Below, piece after piece: positions 8,716-18,051 of a DNA stretch of 64,000 bases. The stretch's first letter is position 1; each line of letters begins with the position of its first letter. The position numbers were made by a program, and so were the translations under genes. This stretch comes from Macrococcoides equi (GTDB lineage Bacteria > Bacillota > Bacilli > Staphylococcales > Staphylococcaceae). The notes under the pieces were generated by a model. The model made no database searches and was not told the DNA's origin. It saw only the letters and a program-made list of their open reading frames with translations. The stretch lies in the NCBI RefSeq assembly GCF_047425865.1, contig NZ_CP179735.1; one strand, written 5' to 3'.

Positions 8716-8809
8716 TGTCATCCTCCAGATTAATATTTTAAGATTATTTTATCATAATAAAATTATTACAAATAATATTTTTAATTAGGTTCGTATATCT
8801 CTAGTTACT

Positions 8810-9292
8810 TCACTCATCTTTTGAAGGCTGAAGTAGTATAAATATTAGCGCTAGAGTAAGCAGCATATCCCCATCCTTTAAAAAGTAAGCTGTCATATTA
8901 TACTGATTAAAATAAATATGTGGATAGTTATTCAAGAACAGTATTGCTGAAATGATGATGATAAATATATAGAGTATAAGTGAAATCAACCAATGAAATT
9001 TCGTATCGCGTGTTCTTCTAATAACGAGCGATAAAATCCCAAGTATGAGCGATATTAATAATATCACAAAGATAATACATCCAAAGATGATCGCTAATCC
9101 CGCAAATAATATTAGAAGGAAGGATATACTTTCACCGTCTTCAGGCATCAAATATGAATAGATATAATATGAGCCCACAATCGCAACGACTAAACTTAAC
9201 ATTAAATAAAGAATATAGAGTGGACAGCGCTTTAAAAACTGCATACGCGTTAATTTTCCCTGGAATGATATTATTTCTCTCAGCCGCTTCAT
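8810..9292 (-). CDS. DUF805-family membrane protein
   Basis: This 160-aa protein has the N-terminal signature ISFQGKLTRMQFLKR typical of DUF805 (F-x-G-x-x-[ST]-R-x-x-[FY]), followed by four hydrophobic segments and a RRTRDTK loop that matches the family's RRLHDT-type loop. The ATG at 9292 is chosen over an upstream GTG because GGGGTGA sits at good spacing. A second DUF805 gene is at 22201. The family's role is unknown. Confidence 0.8.
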   Translation of the reverse strand: MKRLREIISFQGKLTRMQFLKRCPLYILYLMLSLVVAIVGSYYIYSYLMPEDGESISFLLILFAGLAIIFGCIIFVILLISLILGILSLVIRRTRDTKFHWLISLILYIFIIIISAILFLNNYPHIYFNQYNMTAYFLKDGDMLLTLALIFILLQPSKDE

Positions 9293-9442
9293 ACCCCTCA
9301 CCCCTTATATTTATCACCTTCATTATATGAGGTTTGCTTCACTATGAATAGTTACACTTTTTTTATCCCATCATTTTAATGCTTATGGTTTCACAAAATG
9401 GTAATAATTTATGAAAAACTTTTCAAATTTTTATTGTATCGA

Positions 9443-9472
9443 TTGACTGTAATAATCAATTAATTGTATAAC
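9443..9472 (+). promoter_or_regulatory. SigA-type promoter for the DUF418 gene
   Basis: TTGACT (9443-9448) and TATAAC (9467-9472) are spaced by 18 bp, about 50 bp before the start codon. Confidence 0.6.
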
Positions 9473-9522
9473 TATACTCACCCACCCAAAATTAACATAT
9501 AAATACAAAAAGGAGTTAATTT

Positions 9523-10647
9523 ATGAAGCAAAGAATTGAAAGTATCGACATCATCCGGGGCATTAGTATTATCGGTATTCTATTTATGAACATACTAGGT
9601 TTCCACTTTTACGACGTATATCTTGAACCCTTTAAAATCTACAAAGATAGTATGAGCCAGACACTCTATCAGCTCAACATGCTATTTGTACATAATTCTT
9701 TCTATCCAATATTTGCATTCCTCTTCGGACTTGGACTGGCCATCATGTACACCAACATGAAACGTAAAAATATAAAACCAGGCATCGTCCTTTACAGACG
9801 TATATTTTTTATGATGATCTTCGGATTTATTCATGGCATGCTGCTATTTAATGGTGACATTCTTCATCTTTATGCCACGCTCGCAATCGTTGCAATACCT
9901 TTTCTATTTATCAGAAAGCGCCATGCATTGATTACCAGTACCATTCTCTTTGGACTGAATATCTTAGTCTGGATTTTATCAATCATCTGGAAAGAAGAGA
10001 TTAATATGGATGACTTAGCTCAGGATTCTACAGCTGGACTGAAGTCAGATATCGCACATCACGATATCGCAGGGATTATTCAATGGAACAGTGATATATT
10101 CATCTCTGAGAAATATCCTCACGTTTTTACATGGCTATTACCGAACATACTCATGGTATTTCCATTTATCCTGTTTGGGATATGGTTCTATAAGAGTGAC
10201 GGTATCAATAAAATCCGTCACAATATAAAACGTTCAACAATTATTGCCATACTACTTGCTGTGATAGGATTCGCCATTAAAGCAATGGGTGTTTATCAGT
10301 ATGATGTGATTACTACAAGTCAGCACATCTATGTCGGAGGAAGCCTGGTTGCAGCAGCGTACTTTATAGCAGTAGTCATCATGTGTGAGCAACCTAAATT
10401 ATTAAATCTGTTATTACCATTTAAAGCACTCGGGAAACTCGCATTCACCAACTATATTATGCAAAGCGTGTTTATGTTTATCATCTTCTATGGATTAGGG
10501 TATTACAGTACGCTCACCCTATTACAAATCACTTTAATCGGAGTCGGTATTGCTATTACCCAGGTAATATGCAGTAATATCTACCTGAAGTATTACAAGA
10601 TGGGTCCACTCGAGTATGTGTGGAGAAAATTGACGTATTTAAAATAA
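9523..10647 (+). CDS. DUF418 (YeiB-like) multi-pass membrane protein
   Basis: This 374-aa polytopic membrane protein opens with RIESIDIIRGISIIGILFMN, the hallmark of the YeiB/DUF418 group. It also has a FAFLFGLGLA segment and the C-terminal DUF418 part (KALGKLAFTNYIMQS, then GPLEYVWRKLTY). About ten hydrophobic helices are visible. Relatives are related to acyltransferase-3-like membrane proteins and may modify or transport cell-envelope compounds; the substrate is unknown. It is transcribed alone, with an RBS AAGGAG, and ends at a strong terminator. Confidence 0.88.
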   Translation: MKQRIESIDIIRGISIIGILFMNILGFHFYDVYLEPFKIYKDSMSQTLYQLNMLFVHNSFYPIFAFLFGLGLAIMYTNMKRKNIKPGIVLYRRIFFMMIFGFIHGMLLFNGDILHLYATLAIVAIPFLFIRKRHALITSTILFGLNILVWILSIIWKEEINMDDLAQDSTAGLKSDIAHHDIAGIIQWNSDIFISEKYPHVFTWLLPNILMVFPFILFGIWFYKSDGINKIRHNIKRSTIIAILLAVIGFAIKAMGVYQYDVITTSQHIYVGGSLVAAAYFIAVVIMCEQPKLLNLLLPFKALGKLAFTNYIMQSVFMFIIFYGLGYYSTLTLLQITLIGVGIAITQVICSNIYLKYYKMGPLEYVWRKLTYLK

Positions 10648-10651
10648 GATT

Positions 10652-10689
10652 AAAAAGTGAGATATATCAAAAGATATACCTCACTTTTT
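10652..10689. terminator. Bidirectional hairpin terminator
   Basis: The arms AAAAAGTGAG(A)TATATC and GATATA(C)CTCACTTTTT lie between convergent genes. Confidence 0.85.
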
Positions 10690-10699
10690 AAATTCAATA

Positions 10700-11494
10700 T
10701 TATTGATATTTAGCTAATATTTCTTTCCATTTCATTTGAGCAGCCTGATCCTGTGAAACGATAAAAGTTTGACCTGGAGCATATTCTCCGCGTTTACCAT
10801 TGTCATCATATTCCCCAAACCCAACAGAAAATGTTGCATCTTCATAGGGTACTATCAATTCATAAACAGTACCATTATCTGCAAGCATATATTTATGTAT
10901 TTTTGTATCAGGTTTCATTTCTTCTCTATAACCGTATGCAGTAACTGTCTCATCTAAATCTTTATCGCCCGTCTGCCCATCTTTTCGTGTATAAAATACA
11001 ACGCCACCGAGTGAATGAATATTAAAACCGTGAAATCCTGGATTATTATTATCTTGCGTTTGTACTTCTCCGTCCGGTGTATCAGCATACCAATCACCAC
11101 GACCTGCCGCACCATGACTAAAATAAGTTTTTGATAATGCCATATTGGCTGTTCTTGCACGTGGTGCAGCCCAGTTATAAAATTCATCGATCATTGCATC
11201 TTGTTCATCTAACGTATATTGTCTAGAACTTACCTCATTTTCTTTGGACTGATTTTTTACTTCTTTGTTATTTTGTTGATTGTTGCTATGAGTAACTTTC
11301 TGATTTGATTGATTTTCAGTTGATGGAACTTCTGATGTATTACTTTCTAATGACGCTGTGTCCTGTTTTTTCTCAGTAGTCTTTGAATCTACTTTATTAT
11401 TATCGATAATCTTTGAACTACCTTCATTTGATACTTCATTACTACAAGCAACAAGTAAGATAGACCCGAGCATAACTGCTATTAATTTCTTCAT
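10700..11494 (-). CDS. Lipoprotein of unknown function
   Basis: This 264-aa lipoprotein starts MKKLIAVMLGSILLVACS (lipobox LVAC). A Ser/Asn/Gln/Lys-rich linker (about 20-90) separates the anchor from a folded domain (about 95-264). The domain has conserved-looking blocks: YNWAAPRARTANMALSKTYF, GRGDWYADTPDG and VVFYTRKDG. The start is the internal ATG with RBS GGAGGA; the frame is open a further 12 codons upstream. It has no YGxP module, so it is probably unrelated to groups A-D. I cannot assign a family. Confidence 0.75.
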   Translation of the reverse strand: MKKLIAVMLGSILLVACSNEVSNEGSSKIIDNNKVDSKTTEKKQDTASLESNTSEVPSTENQSNQKVTHSNNQQNNKEVKNQSKENEVSSRQYTLDEQDAMIDEFYNWAAPRARTANMALSKTYFSHGAAGRGDWYADTPDGEVQTQDNNNPGFHGFNIHSLGGVVFYTRKDGQTGDKDLDETVTAYGYREEMKPDTKIHKYMLADNGTVYELIVPYEDATFSVGFGEYDDNGKRGEYAPGQTFIVSQDQAAQMKWKEILAKYQ

Positions 11495-11533
11495 AGTATC
11501 CTCCATCTTTAAAAGTAAAGACTCTAACAAAAT

Positions 11534-11553
11534 GCCCAGATTTCCATCCGGGC
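11534..11553 (-). terminator. Short hairpin terminator
   Basis: The arms GCCCAGA/TCCGGGC are followed leftward by ATTTTGTT, downstream of the group A gene ending at 11566. Confidence 0.6.
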
Positions 11554-11565
11554 TGCATTGATTAA

Positions 11566-12585
11566 TTAACCATCTATTTTTCTTAAGTATTTCACTTTAC
11601 CGTTTTTACGGTCCATAGCGACAATGATTTTGTAACTGTCTTCAAAGCTTGTGTCATAGATCATTTTATATTCTACACGATTTTTCTTTGATACACTCAC
11701 GCTTGTTGGTTTGCCGTATTTTTTAATGATTTGATCATACGTTACTTTCTTAGAAGGTGTGATAACGACTTCTTTGATTTGTCCGTTATTTGTTCCTGTC
11801 TTCGGATAGTCTTTAACATATCCAACATCCCCGATACGCCATACATAGCCGGCATCTGTTCCTAAATAATCACATGGTTGTGCTGCTACACTTGATACAT
11901 CTTGATATTTTTTAAGTCCTTTAATTGTTCTTGTTTCACTGTCGAAGTAAATATTTTTAAACTGATCACTTAGGATATCAATTTTAACTGTACTGTTGTT
12001 ACATGAATAATACGTTTCTTTTCGTGCAGTCTCCATTCCCATATCCACCCACATGTCATAAGACGATACATATGGTGTACCCCATGTACTGTGTGCTGGT
12101 ACCGTGCCATACATGCGGTTCGTAATGAGTGATCGCATATTTGCTTTTGTAAAGTTCGCACGGTTTTGTCCTTGAATATATAAGTATTTTTTATATGGAT
12201 AGTAATATTCTTCGTATCCTGTAAGATCATCTAACCAGGCTTTAGCTAATGGGTCCATTTTTGTTTTACTATAGTTGATTTTAGCTGCAAGTGCCTTACC
12301 GATTTTAATATTGCTATCATCTACTGGAATATATAGATTGCCTTTTAAAACTAAGAAGTCATAACCATCTACGACCTTACGTTCAACAACGGTAACTTTC
12401 TTCCCCTTCTTTAACGTTGTGACTTCGCTCGTATCTCCGTTGACTGCGCGTGTCGCTTTTTGAATCACAGCTTCATAACTTTTAACCCCAATATTCATTG
12501 ATGACGGTACAACCCTTGCTGCATCTGCCGTTTGTGTAGTGAATAACAAAGCTGTAGTTAACAGTGATAGACTTAACTTTTTCAT
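11566..12585 (-). CDS. Secreted group A protein
   Basis: This 339-aa exported protein has a signal peptide 1-22 (ending TADA). The SH3-like segment (about 27-100) contains LKKGKKVTVVERKVVDGYDFLVLKGN. A Tyr-rich middle part (TGYEEYYYPYKKYLYIQGQ) precedes the C-terminal module with VKIDILSDQFKNIYF, IIKKYGKPTSVS and a MDRKNGKVKYLRK end. Two central Cys residues (in YYSCNNS and QPCDYLG) recur as a pair in the proteins at 25771 and 47300. That marks a Cys-containing subgroup likely to form an extracellular disulfide. It is in tandem with the group A gene at 12758 but separated from it by a terminator. Confidence 0.8.
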   Translation of the reverse strand: MKKLSLSLLTTALLFTTQTADAARVVPSSMNIGVKSYEAVIQKATRAVNGDTSEVTTLKKGKKVTVVERKVVDGYDFLVLKGNLYIPVDDSNIKIGKALAAKINYSKTKMDPLAKAWLDDLTGYEEYYYPYKKYLYIQGQNRANFTKANMRSLITNRMYGTVPAHSTWGTPYVSSYDMWVDMGMETARKETYYSCNNSTVKIDILSDQFKNIYFDSETRTIKGLKKYQDVSSVAAQPCDYLGTDAGYVWRIGDVGYVKDYPKTGTNNGQIKEVVITPSKKVTYDQIIKKYGKPTSVSVSKKNRVEYKMIYDTSFEDSYKIIVAMDRKNGKVKYLRKIDG

Positions 12586-12705
12586 TTACTTATCCCCTTA
12601 ATGTGTATTTTAACTCTTTTATTATATCTATTTTCTGGAATAGCAACAATATTTTTTTAATTGAAAAGTTATGCAAAATAATAATAAAACAATATAAAAA
12701 TTAAA

Positions 12706-12746
12706 AACCGACTAAGCGAAATATTCATCTTTTCGCTCACTCGGTT
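12706..12746 (-). terminator. Hairpin terminator
   Basis: Long arms AACCGACTAAGCGAAA/TTTCGCTCACTCGGTT (one mismatch) with a T-rich leftward tail, downstream of the group A gene at 12758. Confidence 0.8.
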
Positions 12747-12757
12747 GATTTAATCAA

Positions 12758-13771
12758 TTATTTAGTTTTAACCGCTTCTTTAATAATATATTTCACATTA
12801 CCTTTAAAGCTGTCTAAACCAACATGTACATTATAACCGTACTGTGATTTATCATACGTTAAGATATGTTCAAGGACTGTCTTATTTGAAGATGCTGTCG
12901 CTTTAGGTTGACCATACTTCTTAATAATCTGTTCATACGTCACTGTCTTACTTGGAACATAAATCAGTTTACTAACCTTGCCTGTTTTATTATCCACTTC
13001 AAATCCTGCATTATTACCATACTGGAATAGACCCATAAATGTTACCATATAGTCTTTTATTTTATAATCTTTATTCACATCAACCGCTTTCTCACCAATC
13101 TTGTGGCCACGAACGATGTTATTCTTACTATTAATAAAGTCTTTCATAAATTGATCAGATAAGATATCCACTTTTACAGTATCCTTTGGTGCCGGATTAT
13201 ACTTAATCTTAGGCATGTTCTTTTTGAACCATTGATCATAAGTGATTAACTCACGACCTTCACTTGTAATAGGAACTGTCTGTCCGACCATACTTAAAAA
13301 CTTTGCATCCTCTTTTTTCGCCATCCAGTTTTGATAATCTTTATCCAGGATCGTTAAGAACGATTTATATTGCTTCGCATACTTTTTCTTTGCACTTTGT
13401 TTAATTAAACACTTTGCACGTGCAGTTAAATGCGATTTATCGTAATCGATATTTGACTTTAGTGCATCATTAATTTCAATTAAAGCATCATCTGCAGGGA
13501 TGTAACGATTACCTTTAAGTACTAAAAAGTTATAACCTTTAATTAATTTGTGTTTCGTAACAACAACTTTAGAGCCCGCTTTAAGCTGTGTCTTCTGTTT
13601 AGCAGGTGGTAACGTATATGTCTCGCGATTAAAAGCCACTGTATCCTTTAAAATCGTCGCGCTATAATCCTGATTTCCTACTTTTAATGTTGAAACCTTT
13701 GTCGCAGCCTGTGCGTTTAAAGTCGGTACCATCACACCAAGTGCCAGTATAGCTAAACCAATCTTTTTCAT
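12758..13771 (-). CDS. Secreted group A protein
   Basis: This 337-aa exported protein has a signal peptide 1-22 (ending NAQA). The SH3-like segment (about 31-107) contains LKAGSKVVVTKHKLIKGYNFLVLKGN. A Lys-rich middle with KKKYAKQYKSFL is followed by the C-terminal module with VKVDILSDQFMKDFINSKNN, IVRGHKIGEKA, IIKKYGQPKA and DSFKGNVKYI. It lacks the Cys pair and is closest to the protein at 3354, sharing KYNPAPKDTVKVDIL-type and RGHK blocks. A WYL-type regulator gene lies immediately upstream on the same strand. Confidence 0.8.
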   Translation of the reverse strand: MKKIGLAILALGVMVPTLNAQAATKVSTLKVGNQDYSATILKDTVAFNRETYTLPPAKQKTQLKAGSKVVVTKHKLIKGYNFLVLKGNRYIPADDALIEINDALKSNIDYDKSHLTARAKCLIKQSAKKKYAKQYKSFLTILDKDYQNWMAKKEDAKFLSMVGQTVPITSEGRELITYDQWFKKNMPKIKYNPAPKDTVKVDILSDQFMKDFINSKNNIVRGHKIGEKAVDVNKDYKIKDYMVTFMGLFQYGNNAGFEVDNKTGKVSKLIYVPSKTVTYEQIIKKYGQPKATASSNKTVLEHILTYDKSQYGYNVHVGLDSFKGNVKYIIKEAVKTK

Positions 13772-13865
13772 GATATTTCCTCTTTTTCATTATTTTCATT
13801 TCATTTTAAACCTTTTCGTGTAGAAATACAATCTCAATACATATAATAAAACGTGCAGCGATTCC

Positions 13866-14786
13866 TCACTCCACATCTTCATACATCATATATAAACCTT
13901 TCATCTTGTTCTTAAAGCATTCCACATATTCTATAGGTTCAAGTATCTTTACGCGAGGGAATACACGGTAACATAGAAAATATACATCCTCTTCTGTCAT
14001 GTTAACCGCAACTTTATAATTTCCGTTAGACGTACGTCCGTACTCAGTCTTAATTACAGGATTTTCTTCCTTAAATGTCTTGTAGTATTCCGCGTCAATC
14101 TCTAAAATCAATTTTGACTTCGTATTAAACTCTTTCTCCGCTTCCTTATTCCCATACTGCTTCACCTGAATAATATCAATCAGCCTTAAACTCTTTACTT
14201 CACCCTTATAGTAATAATGTAGATAAAAATGATAATACTGATACGAAATTCTGATTGGTGTCAAACCACGTTCCTCAATTTCGTCCCCTTCAGCATCGTA
14301 ATATGTAATACTCATCCTTAACTGATTCATGATAATCTCCTGAATCTCTAATAGCAATACAGGAAATATCTCTTGATCAATCTCAAAGTCCTTTAAAAAT
14401 GACTGCACATAATGCGTTTTAATATTATGTGTCTTATATGTACTTTTAATAAACTCTATCGTTTCCTTCGATAAATAAGGTGTTAAACTTTTTATCTGAA
14501 TCAGCATGCTCAGTAAACCTGCCGTATGATCATCGACTTGAGGCGTAATTAATGTATACGCCCCCTTATGACGTAAGTAATTTATCTTACTTAACTCAGC
14601 GTTATCGTCTAGCGCACGCTCACTTGCATTAATGAAATACTCAAGCGCTTCGATGTAACGATGAATAGAACGCTCAGAACGATTGTACCGATGTAATAGA
14701 AAATCCAATGAAACATATTTATTATTATTCAGTAAAAAATATAAATCCAGCATCGCTGCCGATTTATTCGTAATATGCTGATTCAT
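13866..14786 (-). CDS. WYL-domain transcriptional regulator
   Basis: This 306-aa protein has an N-terminal winged helix-turn-helix (about 10-50; VSLDFLLHRYNRSERSIHRYIEAL) and a WYL domain (about 155-205) with SITYYDAEGDEIEERGL and FYLHYYYKGEVKSLRL. WYL domains sense ligands, often nucleic acid fragments or nucleotides, and many family members repress nearby genes. It sits upstream of two group A genes on the same strand, with about 94 bases to the first. A second WYL regulator is at 31144. The RBS is weak (GGGGTAG). Confidence 0.85.
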   Translation of the reverse strand: MNQHITNKSAAMLDLYFLLNNNKYVSLDFLLHRYNRSERSIHRYIEALEYFINASERALDDNAELSKINYLRHKGAYTLITPQVDDHTAGLLSMLIQIKSLTPYLSKETIEFIKSTYKTHNIKTHYVQSFLKDFEIDQEIFPVLLLEIQEIIMNQLRMSITYYDAEGDEIEERGLTPIRISYQYYHFYLHYYYKGEVKSLRLIDIIQVKQYGNKEAEKEFNTKSKLILEIDAEYYKTFKEENPVIKTEYGRTSNGNYKVAVNMTEEDVYFLCYRVFPRVKILEPIEYVECFKNKMKGLYMMYEDVE

Positions 14787-14879
14787 TATGACTACCCCAT
14801 GATTAGTGACTTATTTAATATTTTAAATATATATTAGCATTTTGACAAAAACTGTCCGATTCAAAGTAAAAATGAAAAA

Positions 14880-14907
14880 AGAGATAGCGAAGAATTTCGC
14901 TATCTCT
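14880..14907 (-). terminator. Hairpin terminator
   Basis: The perfect arms AGAGATAGCGAA/TTCGCTATCTCT are followed leftward by TTTTTTC, downstream of the group B gene at 14928. Confidence 0.85.
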
Positions 14908-14927
14908 GAATATTGCATATTAAGTTT

Positions 14928-15587
14928 TTAATAACTTGCCCACTCACTTGAAGTAATAAACTCGTTCATTGCATTACCATCAGAACCAGCGTCATTTGCA
15001 GCATAGTAGTACCATTTCTCTAGTTCTTTATTATTTTTAGTATGGAAAATAACAGCACTCTCTAATTTAGGAGATTCATTATAACCTACCCTATAAGTAT
15101 AAAAGAACGTAATATTTTTATACACATCCACAATCTTTGAATCATAATTTTCATTAGAAGCTTCAGTAGTTTGTGTACGCAACGGCTTACCATAAACAGC
15201 TAGCATCTTTGTTCTAGGTACGATTCTTTTATCATCAATATTTTTATCTACAATTCTAGTAATTTTTTTGTTTTTAATACTAATTTTATTAGATGACTGA
15301 AAATCTGCAAATGCTACGTCTTTATTAGATTCATAAAACCAAACACTATTAGCTTGTAACCAAAATAATCGACCATCTTCATTATAGTATCTTTTGTTGT
15401 TATAGTATTTCGCAACTTTCCCACCAATAATAAACCCATCCATTGATAGCTTTCCAGCTTTGGCTTTTTTCGCAACACTCGGGTTTGAATAATCAATGTT
15501 GGCTTTCGCCGCATCCGCTTCGTTTGTAAATGCTAATCCACTTGCTAATAATGATACCGCAGCACTAGTCAGTAATAATTTTTTCAT
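14928..15587 (-). CDS. Secreted group B protein
   Basis: This 219-aa exported protein has a signal peptide 1-26 (ending EADA). The mature part reads NIDYSNPSVAKKAKAGKLSMDGFIIGGKV, a Tyr/Asn-rich loop, KKITRIVDKNIDDKR, MLAVYGKPL, KIVDVYKNITFFYTY and the C-terminal EFITSSEWASY. It serves as the type member of group B and is closest to 29058 (shared SMDGF/TMDGF, VDKxI, SSEWAxY). The function is unknown. The layout AKAGK-x-DG-x-x-IG...YGKP resembles IsaB's FINAIK-NG-x-KLA...YGKD. Confidence 0.8.
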   Translation of the reverse strand: MKKLLLTSAAVSLLASGLAFTNEADAAKANIDYSNPSVAKKAKAGKLSMDGFIIGGKVAKYYNNKRYYNEDGRLFWLQANSVWFYESNKDVAFADFQSSNKISIKNKKITRIVDKNIDDKRIVPRTKMLAVYGKPLRTQTTEASNENYDSKIVDVYKNITFFYTYRVGYNESPKLESAVIFHTKNNKELEKWYYYAANDAGSDGNAMNEFITSSEWASY

Positions 15588-15779
15588 CGTTAATCTCCCT
15601 TGTTTTTTATATTTACAAATTCATCATAACAACTTGAAAAGTCAGTTTTTGACGATTTCAGGTGATTTTTTATAGTTGTTTCTCCATTTAAATTCTTTAA
15701 GGTAATTGTATTCAACCTCAATCATCCATATAATTTAACTAATAAATTATAAGTCATAATAATAGAAAGAAGCGTTCGA

Positions 15780-16310
15780 ATGATTAAAAGATGGTCTAAA
15801 GAGAAACTATTATTAGAAAGTTTTATATGCGAACATTTACAAGGAAGATTGCAGTGGCATCAGGCTGTTCATCGTTATTCTCATGATCAACCTGCCAGAC
15901 TTTCTCTTACACTTGATAAAGAAGAAATCTTTGCCACGAATACAATTAAGGTCGAGATACTGCGTTATGAACATCTCAAACTATCGAAAGATGCAAAATC
16001 TATATTTGAAACTAAGATGCAGCAACGTAAAGGGTTTGAGCAACTCATGGAGCATTATTATCAGGATATTTCTTTTCTCTACGCTGAAAGCAAAGGATTT
16101 TATGGTTTCACTGCTTTTGAAGTCATCAGAGAATATCCTAACCTTTCCATTGAGGAAGCCTTAAATTCACCTTTTGAACTAGTACGAGCATATGCAATGT
16201 TTGATCGTCGTTTGGGCAGAAGAAGATTGCAAAATTTAGATTTAAAAGATGAACATCCATTAGTAAAGAAGTTTTACAAAATTAGAATAAGTCATAATAA
16301 AAAGGATTGA
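15780..16310 (+). CDS. SF0329-family protein
   Basis: This 176-aa cytoplasmic protein begins RWSKEKLLLESFICEHLQGRLQ, contains HDQPARLSLTLDKEEI, and ends FDRRLGRRRLQ...EHPLVKKFYKIRIS. These blocks fit, from memory, the SF0329 family found in Firmicutes and enterobacteria, whose function is unknown to me. It heads a short rightward cluster with two unrecognised small proteins. The next gene starts 4 bases after its stop. Confidence 0.75.
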   Translation: MIKRWSKEKLLLESFICEHLQGRLQWHQAVHRYSHDQPARLSLTLDKEEIFATNTIKVEILRYEHLKLSKDAKSIFETKMQQRKGFEQLMEHYYQDISFLYAESKGFYGFTAFEVIREYPNLSIEEALNSPFELVRAYAMFDRRLGRRRLQNLDLKDEHPLVKKFYKIRISHNKKD

Positions 16311-16314
16311 TGAA

Positions 16315-16857
16315 ATGTTTTCAACATTGTTAGCATATCGAGAAAAAGATTATGATTATTTATATGATCAGGAGCTTGTAGATTTAAACGATTTATTACA
16401 CCAAGATCTTTGGTTGGTGGATACCACAATTGATACAGCCTTTGAAAATTTAATCATGGAATCATATGGGTACGAAATAAATATAGAAGATTATTTTGAA
16501 ATTGACTGGGTTAAAGAGATGAAGTCACGTCTTGATGAAATTAAGTCACACATCGAATACGATAATCGACTGGACAATGAATATTCATTATGGAATTATG
16601 GACAGGATTTGGTGAAAATCACTTTGCAAAGCGGCGAAACATATACCGGGCGTATGTATGAGTTTGATGATTCAGATTTAGACTTTGCATGGTTGACACT
16701 AAAAGAGCAAGAGCGTAATGATTTAATCGTTATCTCATTTAATGAAATAACTGGAGTCGTTAAAGTGAAGTCTAATAATATTATTGTAATTCAAGCTAAA
16801 AAAAGAGAATTAATAAATAAGGTGGTTAAAAAAATATTTAAAATAGCTCGGAAATAA
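16315..16857 (+). CDS. Acidic protein with Sm-like beta segment
   Basis: This 180-aa cytoplasmic protein is not recognised. The first two thirds are acidic and Tyr/Asp-rich (DYLYDQELVDLNDLLHQDL). The segment at about 100-153 (LVKITLQSGETYTGRMYEFD...VISFNEITGVVKV) has the strand pattern of an Sm-like barrel. The C-terminus is basic (KKRELINKVVKKIFKIARK). It follows the SF0329 gene by 4 bases and has a weak RBS (GGATTGATG). It may be co-translated with the SF0329 protein and act with it, which is inference from position only. Confidence 0.6.
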   Translation: MFSTLLAYREKDYDYLYDQELVDLNDLLHQDLWLVDTTIDTAFENLIMESYGYEINIEDYFEIDWVKEMKSRLDEIKSHIEYDNRLDNEYSLWNYGQDLVKITLQSGETYTGRMYEFDDSDLDFAWLTLKEQERNDLIVISFNEITGVVKVKSNNIIVIQAKKRELINKVVKKIFKIARK

Positions 16858-16938
16858 TTTTAAATCAGTGTTATTTAAAAAACTTTCTTAATGCATAATC
16901 ACAATATAATGACATTACTTCATAAAGGATGAGTAAAA

Positions 16939-17307
16939 ATGTTTTTCACAAAACACTACGACTTAAGTTATTATAATAATCCAGATGTATATGAACATAT
17001 TGGAAACAAAATTTATAAGAATATAAAGTTTACTACCGGTTTTATTAATATCGGCGATTATAGTATTTCAATAGAAGTTGTCCATGAGGCCAATGAAACA
17101 TTTGAGACCTTTGATAAAGTTATTAAAATTTTAAGAAAAAAGTATAGTGTTTGGCCAGTAATGATTTATGAAGATCCTATAGAAAATTTCGAACCAAATT
17201 ATATGTTGACGTTAGCTGGTTCATTTGAAAATATAAAAATAGTTTCTTCTATGATCGGGAAACGTATTATTCTAGATAAAGATGAAGATGACATTGTTGT
17301 AGAATGA
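16939..17307 (+). CDS. Small acidic protein of unknown function
   Basis: This 122-aa cytoplasmic protein contains GFINIGDYSISIEVVHEA, a helix TFETFDKVIKILRKKY and an acidic tail DKDEDDIVVE. The RBS AAAGGATGAG precedes the ATG. It could be an immunity or binding protein of the alpha/beta type, but no family is recognised. It is the third gene of the small rightward cluster, 81 bases after the previous one. Confidence 0.6.
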   Translation: MFFTKHYDLSYYNNPDVYEHIGNKIYKNIKFTTGFINIGDYSISIEVVHEANETFETFDKVIKILRKKYSVWPVMIYEDPIENFEPNYMLTLAGSFENIKIVSSMIGKRIILDKDEDDIVVE

Positions 17308-17391
17308 TGATTTACACATATTAGAAATAAAAATATAATTTGTTACTTTATAATGTATAATAGACTTATCAAATTAGAACGGAGTGTTACA

Positions 17392-17958
17392 GTGAAAAAC
17401 AAATTAATAGTTGCTTCTCTTTCTGCTTTCATGCTACTTCCAACTTTAACTACCTTTGCAAAAGAAAAAACAGTACAAAATACTCAAGAAGTTGCACCAT
17501 ATCATTTACAAGGGAATACGCACGTAAAGTATAAATTTCTTTTCGATTCAAATTTCACAAACGCATTACAGAACAATACGCTAACTGTTAACGGCTTTAA
17601 ACTAGCTAAATCTGTAACTGAAAAAGAACGAAAAGCCACATATAAACCAAACTATGATTATTCTAGATACAACAAACATATCTCAGGTCTTTCTATCAAT
17701 AAAGATACTGTTGCATTCCGTACAAAATCTAAGAAGATATACGAAATTATCATTCCAGTGAAACGTCACAAGGTCACACAAGATGAATTCATCAAAATTT
17801 ATGGAAATGATCCATTTGAAACTTATAACACGACTTTTTACAAAGGAAAAAATTATATATTTGATTCTTATAGTACTAAACATGGTCATTACATTGCACT
17901 GTATGACAAAAGTGACCGTACATTAGTAGCGCTTCAGATTTATTCAAAAGTAAAGTAA
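17392..17958 (+). CDS. Secreted IsaB-like protein (group D)
   Basis: This 188-aa exported protein starts at a GTG (17392) with RBS GGAGTG. The signal peptide is about 1-23 (ending TTFA). The mature part matches the layout of staphylococcal IsaB: YHLQGNTHVKYKFLFDSNFTNAL, TVNGFKLAKSV, KVTQDEFIKIYGND, then a C-terminal beta region (YIALYDKSDRTLVALQIY). IsaB is an immunodominant secreted antigen reported to bind nucleic acid. Whether this one does is not shown. An upstream ATG in frame has no RBS. Its relative is at 45475. Confidence 0.75.
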   Translation: MKNKLIVASLSAFMLLPTLTTFAKEKTVQNTQEVAPYHLQGNTHVKYKFLFDSNFTNALQNNTLTVNGFKLAKSVTEKERKATYKPNYDYSRYNKHISGLSINKDTVAFRTKSKKIYEIIIPVKRHKVTQDEFIKIYGNDPFETYNTTFYKGKNYIFDSYSTKHGHYIALYDKSDRTLVALQIYSKVK

Positions 17959-17968
17959 AAAGATGAAA

Positions 17969-18018
17969 AATAAATCCCCAGAAAGTTGAATTTAGCATTC
18001 AACATTTTGGGGATTATT
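17969..18018. terminator. Bidirectional hairpin terminator
   Basis: Long arms AAATCCCCAGAAAGTTGAA and TTCAACATTTTGGGGATT lie between convergent secreted-protein genes. Confidence 0.85.
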
Positions 18019-18051
18019 TATCTTCGTTAATATATCCTGAACTATAATATT

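Noticed and set aside
10954..11187. Leftward open frame of 77 codons inside the lipoprotein gene
   Set aside because: It is a shifted frame of the real gene with no RBS.
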